Of a stretch of DNA of 64,000 nt, positions 28,230 to 38,058 are shown piece by piece (position 1 is the first letter of the stretch; each line of letters begins with the position of its first letter). The stretch is from Akkermansia muciniphila (GTDB lineage Bacteria; Verrucomicrobiota; Verrucomicrobiia; Verrucomicrobiales; Akkermansiaceae). Under the pieces are notes generated by a model that did no database searches, was not told the DNA's origin, and saw only the letters and a list, made by a program, of their open reading frames with translations. Location: assembly GCA_945874895.1 (NCBI GenBank), contig CAMCIC010000004.1, positions 168,819 to 232,818 on the forward strand, given 5' to 3'. The position numbers were made by a program, and so were the translations under genes.

Positions 28230-29480
28230 ATGGCCGATACCACAACACACTCCAGCACCGCACCTTGGGCAAATCCTCCCAATCGATCGGGCCGACACTT
28301 GCTACGAAAAATATTGCCTTGGCTCATCGTTGTGAGCGTACTGGCATGGATCATCGCCGGTCTGTGGCCTAAGCCGATTCCCGTGGAAAGGGGCGTCGTC
28401 ACGCGCGCACCGCTCACCGTCACAGTGTTGGAAGAAGGAAAAACCCGCATCCGCCATCGCTACATCGTAGCCGCTCCCGTCGCTGGCACCATGAGACGCG
28501 TGACGCTCAAGCCAGGTGATTCCGTCAAGGCAAACGAGACTATCATCACGTGCATCGAGCCCACACCCGCACCTTTGCTCGATCCCCGCGCGCGCGTGCA
28601 GGCTGAGGCTGCCGTTTCGCTACAAGAGTCATCTCTACAACGCACGCAGGAAATGATTCAGGCCGCTCAGATCGCATGGCAACGAGCAGAGTCAGAACGT
28701 CAGCGCATCCATGCGGAAAAGACCACGGGGATCCTCTCGCAGTCGGACCGGGAGCGCATCGAGTCCGATGCCGCCATCCGTGCCGCCGAAGTGCGCGCAC
28801 TGGAGTTCGAAGGAAAGATCCGTGATTTCGAACTGGCGCAGGCAAAAGCCGCACTCGCGCGACCAGCCGCACAACTCGCGGAAAACCTCATTGAGGTCAA
28901 AGCACCCGTCTCCGGCATGGTGCTGCGCGTGATGCAGGAAAGCGAGATGATCACCCTGGCCGGCAAGGAAATTTTGGAAATCGGCGACCCCTCTGATCTT
29001 GAAGTGGAAGCAGAAATTCTCTCTCGCGATGCCGTCGCCATCCGTCAAGGAGCCGATGCCTTCATCGAACAATGGGGCACGGGAGCGCCGCTGAACGGAA
29101 GAGTCCGTCGCATCGAACCAGCCGCCTTCACCAAGGTTTCTTCGCTAGGCGTGGAGGAGCAACGTGTATTCGTGCTCATCGATCTCATTCATCCACCGGA
29201 AGAAGCCAAGGCTCTCGGTGATCGTTTCCGCGTCGAAGCCCGCATTGCCACGTGGCATGCGGACGATGTGCTCGTGGTGCCATCGAGTGCCCTGTTCCGC
29301 GAAAACAACTCATGGAAAACCTATCAGGTCATCGCAGGCATCGCCCACAAGCGCGATGTGGAAGTCGGCCACAGTGATGGCCGTCACAGCGAAGTCATCT
29401 CCGGTCTCAAGCAAGGCGATCGCGTCTTGCTCCACCCCCCCGATGCCGTGAAAGACCAATCGAGTGTGGTGGAGAAATAG
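28230..29480 (+). CDS. HlyD/AcrA-type periplasmic adaptor protein
   Basis: A 416-residue membrane-fusion protein. A single N-terminal helix (ILPWLIVVSVLAWIIAGLWP, about 29-48) anchors it in the inner membrane. Then come the first half-lipoyl motif (IVAAPVAGTMRRVTLKPGDSVKA), a coiled-coil hairpin of about 90 residues rich in Gln, Glu and Arg (about 122-215), the second half-lipoyl (VKAPVSGMVLRVMQESEMI), a beta barrel and a membrane-proximal part. It should link the upstream permease to an outer-membrane exit, but no TolC-like gene is visible. Its stop codon at 29478-29480 is directly followed by the REP-like doublet. Confidence 0.92.
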   Translation: MADTTTHSSTAPWANPPNRSGRHLLRKILPWLIVVSVLAWIIAGLWPKPIPVERGVVTRAPLTVTVLEEGKTRIRHRYIVAAPVAGTMRRVTLKPGDSVKANETIITCIEPTPAPLLDPRARVQAEAAVSLQESSLQRTQEMIQAAQIAWQRAESERQRIHAEKTTGILSQSDRERIESDAAIRAAEVRALEFEGKIRDFELAQAKAALARPAAQLAENLIEVKAPVSGMVLRVMQESEMITLAGKEILEIGDPSDLEVEAEILSRDAVAIRQGADAFIEQWGTGAPLNGRVRRIEPAAFTKVSSLGVEEQRVFVLIDLIHPPEEAKALGDRFRVEARIATWHADDVLVVPSSALFRENNSWKTYQVIAGIAHKRDVEVGHSDGRHSEVISGLKQGDRVLLHPPDAVKDQSSVVEK

Positions 29481-29555
29481 TGTGACGGAGGCATCTCGCC
29501 TCCATGCCAACCTGTTGTATCAAGAGACAGGGAGGCGAAGATGCCTCCGCCTCTA

Positions 29556-29560
<5 letters not shown>
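29481..29560. repeat. Inverted pair of palindromes (REP-like doublet)
   Basis: The 80-base element starts TGTGAcGGAGGC and ends GCCTCCgcctcTATCACA. Each half is itself a palindrome: GGAGGC-ATCTC-GCCTCC near 29487 and GGAGGC-GAAGAT-GCCTCC near 29531, and the two halves are inverted with respect to each other, so one large cruciform or two hairpins can form. It fills the gap between two convergent genes exactly, overlapping the last bases of thrS. Confidence 0.75.
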
Positions 29561-31427
<1,867 letters not shown>

Positions 31428-31544
31428 AAGCGACGCGATCAAGCATGAATCCGCGCCGATTTTCAACGTCAAAATGCGCATGGTGCGTCACATGGCGATC
31501 TTTCTGCTTTCCGATTTCCAAATCTGCGCCACAATATCCCTGCT

Positions 31545-32333
31545 TTGTCCCCATCACTGATTCATCCCACTGCATTGATTTCCGCCGAGGCCCGCATTGC
31601 CGACAGTGTTCGCATTGGTCCCTTCACTGTCATTGAAGGTCCGGTTCATATCTCCGAAGACTGTGAAATCGCCGGGCACGTCTTGATTCAAGGAAAAGTT
31701 ACCATTGCTCGTGGCAACCATATCGGCTGGGGATCCATCGTCGGCGCCGATCCGCAGGACCTGCACTTCGATCCTCAGACCGACTCGGGCGTAGAGATCG
31801 GTGCTAACAACACCCTGCGCGAATACGTCACCATCCATCGCGGCTCGCAAGCGGGTGGTATGACACGCATCGGCGCAAACAATTTCCTGATGACCGGCGT
31901 CCACCTCGCCCACGACGTGCAGATGGGAGACCACAATGTCCTCGCCAACAACGTCCTGCTTGCTGGACACATTCAGGTCGGCAACAAATGCTTTCTCGGT
32001 GGTGGATCGGTGTTTCATCAGTTCATCCACATCGGCGACTTCGCCATCGCCCAGGGCAATGCCGCAATCAGCCAGGACATTCCGCCCTACTGCATGGCCC
32101 ACGGCAACAACCTACTCGCTGCCTTGAACGTCATCGGTCTAAAAAGAGCTGGATTCACACCCGAACAACGTGCCGAAATCAAACGCGCTTTTCGTCTTTT
32201 ATTAGAAGGAAACCGACAGGTCGCTGTGCAACAGGCATCGCTCATCGCTTGGTCGGATGCCGCCATGCTCTTGGTTAAGGCCGTGGAAAACCCCTCGCGC
32301 AAAGGCATCCTCACCCGATCCACCACTCTCTAA
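31545..32333 (+). CDS. lpxA: Acyl-ACP--UDP-N-acetylglucosamine O-acyltransferase
   Basis: A 262-residue left-handed beta-helix enzyme for the first step of lipid A synthesis, so an outer membrane with lipopolysaccharide is implied. Hexapeptide repeats run from IHPTALISAEARIADSVRIGPF to about residue 190. The catalytic His is in HLAHDVQMGDHN, followed by LANNVLLAGHIQVGNKCFLGGGSVFHQF and the C-terminal ALNVIGLKRAGFTPEQRAEIKRAF. The start is a TTG at 31545, since conserved sequence begins three residues later and no ATG is available; a CAATAT box seven bases upstream suggests a leaderless mRNA. lpxD and fabZ are not adjacent. The LON-domain gene follows after six bases. Confidence 0.95.
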   Translation: MSPSLIHPTALISAEARIADSVRIGPFTVIEGPVHISEDCEIAGHVLIQGKVTIARGNHIGWGSIVGADPQDLHFDPQTDSGVEIGANNTLREYVTIHRGSQAGGMTRIGANNFLMTGVHLAHDVQMGDHNVLANNVLLAGHIQVGNKCFLGGGSVFHQFIHIGDFAIAQGNAAISQDIPPYCMAHGNNLLAALNVIGLKRAGFTPEQRAEIKRAFRLLLEGNRQVAVQQASLIAWSDAAMLLVKAVENPSRKGILTRSTTL

Positions 32334-32339
32334 CGAATC

Positions 32340-32948
32340 ATGTCCGCTCTCCATCTGCCCGAACAAGTCGGAGTCATGATCCTGCCCGACTGCGTGCTCT
32401 TTCCGCATGGCGGACTGCCTTTGCACATCTTTGAAGAACGCTACCGCGTCATGCTGCAGGAAGCCATCGACACCCATTGTTTCTTCGCGGTGACGAACAA
32501 AATTTCCGATTCGGATGATCCGAACGAATGCGCTGCGACTGTAGGTACTATCGGCATCGTGCGCGCCTCACACGAACAAAAGGATGGCACCTCGAACTTG
32601 CTCTTGCACGGTGTGATCCGCGTGAAATTTCTGCGCTGGTTGGAAGGCAAACCGTATCCCTTCGCGGAGATCGAACCCATACCCGCCATCTTCGAGCCAG
32701 AGACTCAGGCCGCCGCTGCAGTCGCCACCCTGCGCGGGTGTGTGGAGGATGCGATCAAAGAACTACCTGAGGAAGTGCAGAAAGCCGTAATGGAAATGAT
32801 GCACCGCACCGATGACCCCGTCATTTTGGCAGACATCGTTTGCCAACAATTCATCCACGACACTGACATGCGCCAGATGCTGTTAGAACTGGAATCCCCC
32901 GCTGCCCGCATCGCGTGGTTGTGCCAGGCATTGCAACCGGAGAAATGA
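32340..32948 (+). CDS. LON peptidase substrate-binding (N-terminal) domain protein
   Basis: A 202-residue protein that consists only of the LON N-terminal domain. VMILPDCVLFPHGGLPLHIFEERYRVMLQEAI is the family hallmark; GTIGIVRASHEQKDGTSNLLLHGVIRVKF and PYPFAEIEPIP follow, then a helical C-terminal part. The Lon ATPase and protease domains are absent, as in many bacterial homologues of about 200 residues, whose function is not established. It may recognise partly folded proteins. Co-transcribed with lpxA from the 6-base spacing. The gene ends before the second REP-like doublet. Confidence 0.88.
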   Translation: MSALHLPEQVGVMILPDCVLFPHGGLPLHIFEERYRVMLQEAIDTHCFFAVTNKISDSDDPNECAATVGTIGIVRASHEQKDGTSNLLLHGVIRVKFLRWLEGKPYPFAEIEPIPAIFEPETQAAAAVATLRGCVEDAIKELPEEVQKAVMEMMHRTDDPVILADIVCQQFIHDTDMRQMLLELESPAARIAWLCQALQPEK

Positions 32949-32977
32949 TTGACGTAAATCGGGGATACTGATGGGGC

Positions 32978-33026
32978 GCGGACTTCAGTCCGCCATACGT
33001 TTGAGATGATGCGGACTGAAGTCCGC
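32978..33026. repeat. Inverted pair of palindromes (REP-like doublet)
   Basis: GCGGACTTCAGTCCGC at 32978-32993 and its exact reverse complement GCGGACTGAAGTCCGC at 33011-33026 are both near-perfect palindromes with 7-base-pair stems. They fill the 85-base gap between two convergent genes, in the same arrangement as the element at 29481-29560 but with a different stem sequence. Confidence 0.75.
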
Positions 33027-33033
33027 ACTCTAC

Positions 33034-34449
33034 TTACTCACCCGCCGCGTCTTTCGCGTTGGCGTCTTCATCTTCCGCGGGATCGAGTTTGCGGAAGTGG
33101 ACTTGACCGACGAGACGGTCATCGACGCTGGTCACGCGGGCCTCGTAGCCGAGGATTTCCACGGTTTCACCTAGCTCAGGGAAACGGCCTAACAACTGGG
33201 TGATGTAGCCGCCGACCGTAGTGACCTCACCGCTATCGATGTGGAGTTCAGGCTCGAAATCGGATAAATCATTCAACGAAGTAGTTCCTTCTACGACAAA
33301 TTCCTTGTCGTTGATGCGGGTGAACTCGGAGGTTTCGTTATCGAACTCATCCTGGATGTCACCAACCAATTCCTCAATGACGTTATCAAGGAAGACCACG
33401 CCGCCGATGTGACCAAACTCATCGGCCACTTGGGCCACGTGAGCGCGCTCCTTGAGGAAAAATTTCAGCAGCACATCAAGCGGCATCGTTTCTGGCACCA
33501 CTTTCATCTCGCGCTTGATGCGCATGAGATCGGGGTCGGGATCGTTGATGAGTTTGAGCATGTCCTTGATGTGGATCAGGCCCAGCGTGTTATCGAGGTG
33601 GCCACGCACCAATGGAAAACGGGTGTGTTGGGACTTGAGGGCGATGTCGAGCGATTGCTGAAACGTTTGATCGGCATCGAGATACACGACATCACCGCGG
33701 TGCGTCATCACATCGCGCACCCATACTTCGTTGAGCTCTAGGGCATTGACGAGGATCTCACGCTCGATCTCAGTGACCTTCTGATTGCGTTCACTTTCTT
33801 CCACCAGATAGACCAGTTCCTCTGCCGAGTGCGCGTGGCCGTGGTCATCGGCAGGTTGAATGCGCAGCACATTCTTGAGCAGCGAATTGGCGGCGCCGTT
33901 CATCAGACGGATCGGAATCGAAAAGGCCGAGGCGAACAACTGCAGCGGGCGAGAAAGCTCCAACGAAGTGGCCAGCGACTTACGGATGGCGATGGACTTG
34001 GGCATCAGTTCGCCGAGGATCACATGCAGAGCCGTGAAGGATACGATGGCAATGACAAAAGAAATGGCAGATATGAGATCGAGCCTGAGCACTTTCACTG
34101 AAACCATACTCGGGAACATTTTGCTGAGGGAGGGCCCGACGAGGCTTTCGACGAGAGGTTCACCGAGGAAGCCCAGCGCGAGTGAGGCAATCGTGATACC
34201 GAGCTGGCAGGCAGACAGATAGGGATCGAGATTTTCGATGATGGCGCGAGTGGATGAGGCTCGGCGGGGTTTTTCTTTCGCGACGGTCTCCACCTGACTG
34301 GGGCGGACCTTGACGATGGCGAACTCTGCGGCAACGAAAAAAGCGTTCAACAGCAAAAAGAACAACATGCCTGCCAGATACAGGATGATTTGCCATGCTG
34401 GGGGGTAATCCACTGGAGCCGTTGCCAGAAATGTCAGTCCGAGATTCAT
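33034..34449 (-). CDS. CNNM/CorC-type transporter, hemolysin family (DUF21 + CBS + CorC_HlyC)
   Basis: A 471-residue membrane protein of the family long called hemolysin-related and now linked to magnesium or cobalt transport. DUF21 comes first, with helices LYLAGMLFFLLLNAFFVAAEFAIVKV, IASLALGFLGEPLVESLVG and FVIAIVSFTALHVILGELMPKSIAIR. A pair of CBS domains follows (VWVRDVMTHRGDVVYLDADQ; FPLVRGHLDNTLGLIHIKDML), then the CorC_HlyC domain (VVEGTTSLNDLSDFEPE). All parts are intact. The gene starts 2 bases after the FmdB gene ends, so both are in one transcript with rpsN upstream. Confidence 0.92.
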   Translation of the reverse strand: MNLGLTFLATAPVDYPPAWQIILYLAGMLFFLLLNAFFVAAEFAIVKVRPSQVETVAKEKPRRASSTRAIIENLDPYLSACQLGITIASLALGFLGEPLVESLVGPSLSKMFPSMVSVKVLRLDLISAISFVIAIVSFTALHVILGELMPKSIAIRKSLATSLELSRPLQLFASAFSIPIRLMNGAANSLLKNVLRIQPADDHGHAHSAEELVYLVEESERNQKVTEIEREILVNALELNEVWVRDVMTHRGDVVYLDADQTFQQSLDIALKSQHTRFPLVRGHLDNTLGLIHIKDMLKLINDPDPDLMRIKREMKVVPETMPLDVLLKFFLKERAHVAQVADEFGHIGGVVFLDNVIEELVGDIQDEFDNETSEFTRINDKEFVVEGTTSLNDLSDFEPELHIDSGEVTTVGGYITQLLGRFPELGETVEILGYEARVTSVDDRLVGQVHFRKLDPAEDEDANAKDAAGE

Positions 34450-34451
34450 CG

Positions 34452-34712
34452 TTAGAGCTTTTCGTAAACGCCCTGATCACGACGTTCGAGCACCGTAAAT
34501 CCCGCCTTTTTGGCATCGGTCACCGACAAGGGTTTGGTGATGGTGGGTGTGTTGATCCGTGAGATGAGCTTTTTCACGGGGTGTTTGCACAAGGGGCAAA
34601 CCAACAGTGGAGCACGATCCACAGGACGGCGCAATTCGAATCCCTTCGCGCAAACGCGACACGATACACTCGGGTCCTTAGGTGATTCGGAAATATATTC
34701 GTAGAGAGGCAT
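34452..34712 (-). CDS. FmdB family zinc ribbon protein
   Basis: An 86-residue protein beginning MPLYEYISE, the start of the FmdB zinc-ribbon family. Two CxxC pairs, CRVCAKGFE near residue 18 and CPLCKHPVKKLI near 36, form a treble-clef zinc site. The rest is polar. FmdB was first named as a putative regulator of a formamidase operon; most members have no known function. The ATG at 34712 is directly preceded by the hairpin at 34719-34750. The next gene on the same strand starts after 2 bases. Confidence 0.85.
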   Translation of the reverse strand: MPLYEYISESPKDPSVSCRVCAKGFELRRPVDRAPLLVCPLCKHPVKKLISRINTPTITKPLSVTDAKKAGFTVLERRDQGVYEKL

Positions 34713-34714
34713 AA

Positions 34715-34750
34715 GAAAGACGCGGAGCCGGGCAATTTCCGATCCGCGTC
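34715..34750 (-). terminator. Hairpin between rpsN and the FmdB gene
   Basis: On the minus strand GACGCGGA and TCCGCGTC pair over eight bases (34719-34750), with a loop of 16, followed by TTTCTT and then at once by the FmdB start codon. It could be a weak terminator or attenuator after rpsN. The T-run is interrupted. Confidence 0.45.
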
Positions 34751-34775
34751 GATACAAGCACAACGTGTGCCCGTT

Positions 34776-35045
34776 TTACCAGCTTGATTTGGTAACGCCA
34801 GGGATCAGGCCGGCGGAAGCCATTTCACGGAAACTGATACGAGAAAGACGGAAGCGGCGGATGAAAGCACGGCGACGACCGCTGAACTCGCAGCGATTGA
34901 CCAGACGAGTGGGGCTTGCGTCGCGAGGGAGCATGGTCAGACCAATGTAGTCTTTCTCCTTCTTCAACTTCATGCGAAGGTCGGCATACTTTGCCACCGT
35001 TGCTTGTTTGCGTTTGTTTCGTGCGATCCAGCTTGCTTTTGCCAT
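34776..35045 (-). CDS. rpsN: 30S ribosomal protein S14
   Basis: An 89-residue S14 of the zinc-free (C-minus) type. It reads [20 protein letters not shown] at the start, then [20 protein letters not shown] and [22 protein letters not shown], which is the diagnostic C-terminal block. The zinc CxxC pairs of the C-plus type are missing, as expected for this group. It is not in an S10/spc-like operon here but alone, as is common for the stand-alone form. No Shine-Dalgarno sequence is seen before the ATG at 35045. The hairpin at 34719-34750 follows. Confidence 0.97.
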   Translation of the reverse strand: MAKASWIARNKRKQATVAKYADLRMKLKKEKDYIGLTMLPRDASPTRLVNRCEFSGRRRAFIRRFRLSRISFREMASAGLIPGVTKSSW

Positions 35046-35130
35046 AATTGTGGACGAGCAAGATACGCATCCCCAAGGCCTTGGCAAGCAAAAAGTGCAT
35101 CTTTTTGTGAAAAAGTTTGGCAAATCGCCA

Positions 35131-35931
35131 TCACATCTTGAAATTCTTCGCCTGAGACAAAAACCGCGCGGGATTTTGGTAGCAGACTTGTTCGATGAAT
35201 GCCGCGCTGTGCTCACGTTTTTTCATTTCCAGAGCGCATTTCGGCACGGCCAGAGGATCAGACACCCCCCAATCGCAAGCAGAATTGAGCCAAAGGCGAT
35301 CAGAACCGAGGGTTTCCAGCATATCAATGGCACGATTGGGTGTGCATTTTGATTCCGGATACAGCGTCATGCCCGCCCAGTAGCCCTGATCGAGCACGAG
35401 GGCGGCGGTGTGTTCTTCAACGTGATCGATGATCACCTTTTCGCGCGTCAGGCCAGAGAAATTGGCCAGCGCATCGAGAATCAGGCGTGTGCCTTTTTTC
35501 TTGTCCTCTAGGTGCGGTGTGTGGATGAGGATGGGCAGGTCATGATCGAGCGCGATCTGCACATGCTCCTCGAAAATCGTCAGTTCGTTGCGAGTGTTTT
35601 TGTTGAGGCCGATCTCGCCGATCCCTAGAACGGTTTTTCTCTCCAAAAATTCGGGAATCAGGCTCATAACCTCGCGAGCAAAGACTGGGTCATCGGCTTC
35701 CTTGGGATTGATGCAAAGCCAGCAATAGTGCTTTATGCCAAACTTTTCCGCGCGACGTGGTTCATACTCGGTGAGTTGGCGGAAGTAATCGTAGAATCCC
35801 TGGGCGGATGATCGATCGAAACCCGCCCAGAAGGCTGGCTCGCAAAGAATCTCACATCCAGCGATAGCGAGCTTTTGGTAGTCGTCGGTGGTGCGACTTA
35901 CCATGTGCGCGTGTGGTTCAATGTATCTCAC
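35131..35931 (-). CDS. TatD family metal-dependent hydrolase
   Basis: A 266-residue TIM-barrel hydrolase of the TatD group. Likely metal ligands are visible: HAH at the start ([15 protein letters not shown], His7 and His9), the Glu in [12 protein letters not shown], a His in LPILIHTPH, a His in IIDHVEEH and the Asp in NSACDWG. The start [16 protein letters not shown] and the [12 protein letters not shown] block remind me of the EboC branch, which in other bacteria lies in clusters for export of secondary metabolites; no other ebo gene is seen here. It starts inside the stop of the small gene upstream (ATGA), so they form a coupled pair. Activity is unknown. Confidence 0.85.
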   Translation of the reverse strand: MRYIEPHAHMVSRTTDDYQKLAIAGCEILCEPAFWAGFDRSSAQGFYDYFRQLTEYEPRRAEKFGIKHYCWLCINPKEADDPVFAREVMSLIPEFLERKTVLGIGEIGLNKNTRNELTIFEEHVQIALDHDLPILIHTPHLEDKKKGTRLILDALANFSGLTREKVIIDHVEEHTAALVLDQGYWAGMTLYPESKCTPNRAIDMLETLGSDRLWLNSACDWGVSDPLAVPKCALEMKKREHSAAFIEQVCYQNPARFLSQAKNFKM

Positions 35932-36209
35932 AGATCACCTCCTTTCGTCGGCAATGGAGCACCGAAAGCGCCCTGAAAAGGAGCGGATTCCAGCAACTCC
36001 GTGCTCTCGTCTGATAACAAATCCAATACTGCCTTCGCGCGATCCGATCGATTTTCTAACAAAATCGGTATCGCCTTGCGCAGGGCTTCGTCGCGGTAAT
36101 CCGGAGCTCCCTCATGACGATCCATGCGATCAAAAAACGCAGCGAGATCAATCAGCTTACAGCGAGCATCCATAAAATGGAGGTCGGCGATTTTTTTCTT
36201 ATCGGGCAT
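35928..36209 (-). CDS. Small protein of unknown function coupled to the TatD hydrolase
   Basis: A 93-residue acidic, helical protein with no membrane segment: ADLHFMDARCKLIDLAAFFDRMDRH, then two more helices. No family is certain, although similar short sequences (ARxKLIDLAAFxDRxxR) occur in Planctomycetes and Verrucomicrobia next to TatD genes, from memory. The 4-base stop/start overlap with the TatD gene indicates a shared function, perhaps as a partner of the hydrolase. No signal sequence is present. Confidence 0.72.
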   Translation of the reverse strand: MPDKKKIADLHFMDARCKLIDLAAFFDRMDRHEGAPDYRDEALRKAIPILLENRSDRAKAVLDLLSDESTELLESAPFQGAFGAPLPTKGGDL

Positions 36210-36257
36210 GAGGACATTGTAAGGTCGAAACGCCGTGGCTGCAAAGAAAGAATGCGA

Positions 36258-36992
36258 TCAAGACACACCTCTCATGAGAGAAATTTCAGCGAGACTCACC
36301 AGACGCGGCAGCAATTCAGCGCGAGGCAAGGATTTTAGTTCATCGATGGTCACCGCACGGTCGAGCGTGAACTTGCCTGAACGTGTGCGGCGCAGCGCGC
36401 TGAGATGAGCACCACAACCGAGCTTGGCACCGATGTCATGGGCGTAGGTGCGGACATAAAATCCCTTGGTGCAGCGCACGGTAAACTCGACTTCGGGAAG
36501 CTCGATGCGGTGGATTTCGTATCCAAATACTTTGACGGCACGTGGTTTGCGTTCCACCTCTTGGCCTTTGCGCGCCATTTTGTAAAGCGGAACACCGTTG
36601 ATTTTGATCGCGGAAACCATAGGTGGTATTTGCTCAAAATCACCCAACAAGGAATCGAACGCCGCGCGGATCTGTTGTTCGCTGAGATCGCCCACAGGAT
36701 GCTCGGCTATCACCTCTCCTTCCTTATCCTGCGAGCTCGTGATTTTTCCTAGCGTTAAAGTGCCACGGTATTCCTTGTCCTCGCTCATCAGCAGGTCCTG
36801 GATTTTTGTGGCGCGGCCGACCACCAGCATCAGCAGACCCGTCGCCATGGGATCAAGGGTCCCGCAATGGCCGATTTTTTTTGTGTTCAACGCGCGGCGA
36901 GCTACCGCCACGACATCGTGCGAGGTAAAATCACCGGCTTTATCGATCAACAACACGCCGCTGGGTTCCTGAGGTAATTCAAAAGGATTCAT
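36258..36992 (-). CDS. truB: tRNA pseudouridine(55) synthase
   Basis: A 244-residue TruB, which makes pseudouridine 55 in the T-loop of tRNAs. SGVLLIDKAGDFTSHDVV, then the catalytic Asp in GHCGTLDPMATGLLMLVVG, YRGTLTLG, and the motif III KGFYVRTYAHDIG are all in place. The C-terminal PUA-like part is short. Start and 5' end overlap the nrnA gene by 14 bases. The truB-nrnA pairing is common among bacteria (usually behind rbfA or infB), and here no rbfA is seen. Confidence 0.95.
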   Translation of the reverse strand: MNPFELPQEPSGVLLIDKAGDFTSHDVVAVARRALNTKKIGHCGTLDPMATGLLMLVVGRATKIQDLLMSEDKEYRGTLTLGKITSSQDKEGEVIAEHPVGDLSEQQIRAAFDSLLGDFEQIPPMVSAIKINGVPLYKMARKGQEVERKPRAVKVFGYEIHRIELPEVEFTVRCTKGFYVRTYAHDIGAKLGCGAHLSALRRTRSGKFTLDRAVTIDELKSLPRAELLPRLVSLAEISLMRGVS

Positions 36993-37974
36993 TTTTTTGT
37001 GAGACGGCTGCAGCAATGGCAGACAGCACTTGTTGTTTCGCTTGAGCTATCGGACCAGCCATGCGAATTCCTGCCGCTAGGGCATGACCACCGCCACCGA
37101 AATGTGTGGCGATCTCGCAGACATTCACGCTGCGGTCTTTCGAGCGCATCGATACCCGAACTTTGCCACCGGGTAGTTCTTCAAAAAACACGGCTACTTG
37201 CACGCCTCGGATGGCGCGGATCATATCGATGAGTCCCTCGCTATCCTCTGGTTTCAGCGCAAGGTCGATGCGCAGTTGATCCAACATGACCCAATGCGCA
37301 ACTTTGCCATCCGTAGACAGCTCCAGAGTATTCAAGAGAGCGCGCAACAATTCGATGCGCCGATAGGGATGACTGTCATAGGTCTTCGCGTTGATGTCCC
37401 CTACGGCCAATCCGCGCTCCATCAGATCCGCCGCCATGCGATAGGTGCGAGCCGTGGTGGAATCATATTGAAAAGAACCCGTATCCGTGGACACTGCCAC
37501 ATAAATGGCATCGCGTGAACCAGCAGTGATGGGCATCTCCAGCGCCTGAAGGATTTCATAAACGATCTGCCCCGTGGCAGGACTGGTGGCATCGACGTAG
37601 TTGACGTCGGCATAGAGTGGATTGGAAATGTGGTGATCGATGTTCACCCATAACTTCGCCTTGGCAGCGGCGATGAGATTGCCCTCACCAAGCCGGACTT
37701 TCGTGGCTGTATCCAGCGCGATGGCCACATCGATGTCCGGAGCCTCAGCGGGAGGTAAGGAGATTTTTTCCGAACCGGGGAGAAATGCCAAGCTGTCTGG
37801 CAATCCATCGACATTCCAAAAATGAACCGTTTTCCCCATGGCTTCGAGAGCCAGACCAAGACCGAGCACGGAACCGATCGCATCGCCATCGGGACGCATG
37901 TGACTCATCAAGGCGAAGGTCTGATTCTGGCGGAAAATTTCGCCTAGGGTTTCGAAGTTCACTTTGTCGCTCAT
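36979..37974 (-). CDS. nrnA: DHH family phosphoesterase, NrnA-like oligoribonuclease/pAp phosphatase
   Basis: A 331-residue cytoplasmic phosphoesterase. The DHH domain has HMRPDGDAIGSVLGL, AIALDTAT and the signature NIDHHISNPLYADVNYVD; the DHHA1 domain ends in FGGGGHALAAGIRM. Family members degrade nano-RNA or dephosphorylate 3'-phosphoadenosine 5'-phosphate. Overlaps truB by 14 bases, so the two are co-translated. The ATG at 37974 is chosen because SDKVNFETLGEIFRQ looks like the usual start; upstream codons are not conserved. Confidence 0.9.
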   Translation of the reverse strand: MSDKVNFETLGEIFRQNQTFALMSHMRPDGDAIGSVLGLGLALEAMGKTVHFWNVDGLPDSLAFLPGSEKISLPPAEAPDIDVAIALDTATKVRLGEGNLIAAAKAKLWVNIDHHISNPLYADVNYVDATSPATGQIVYEILQALEMPITAGSRDAIYVAVSTDTGSFQYDSTTARTYRMAADLMERGLAVGDINAKTYDSHPYRRIELLRALLNTLELSTDGKVAHWVMLDQLRIDLALKPEDSEGLIDMIRAIRGVQVAVFFEELPGGKVRVSMRSKDRSVNVCEIATHFGGGGHALAAGIRMAGPIAQAKQQVLSAIAAAVSQKNESF

Positions 37975-38058
37975 GGTCGTGGTGCTCTGCTTTGCCTTAG
38001 AACGGCGTCGATGCACAAGGAAAATCGGCAAACATCAACGGACTCTGGGCACAGCCTC

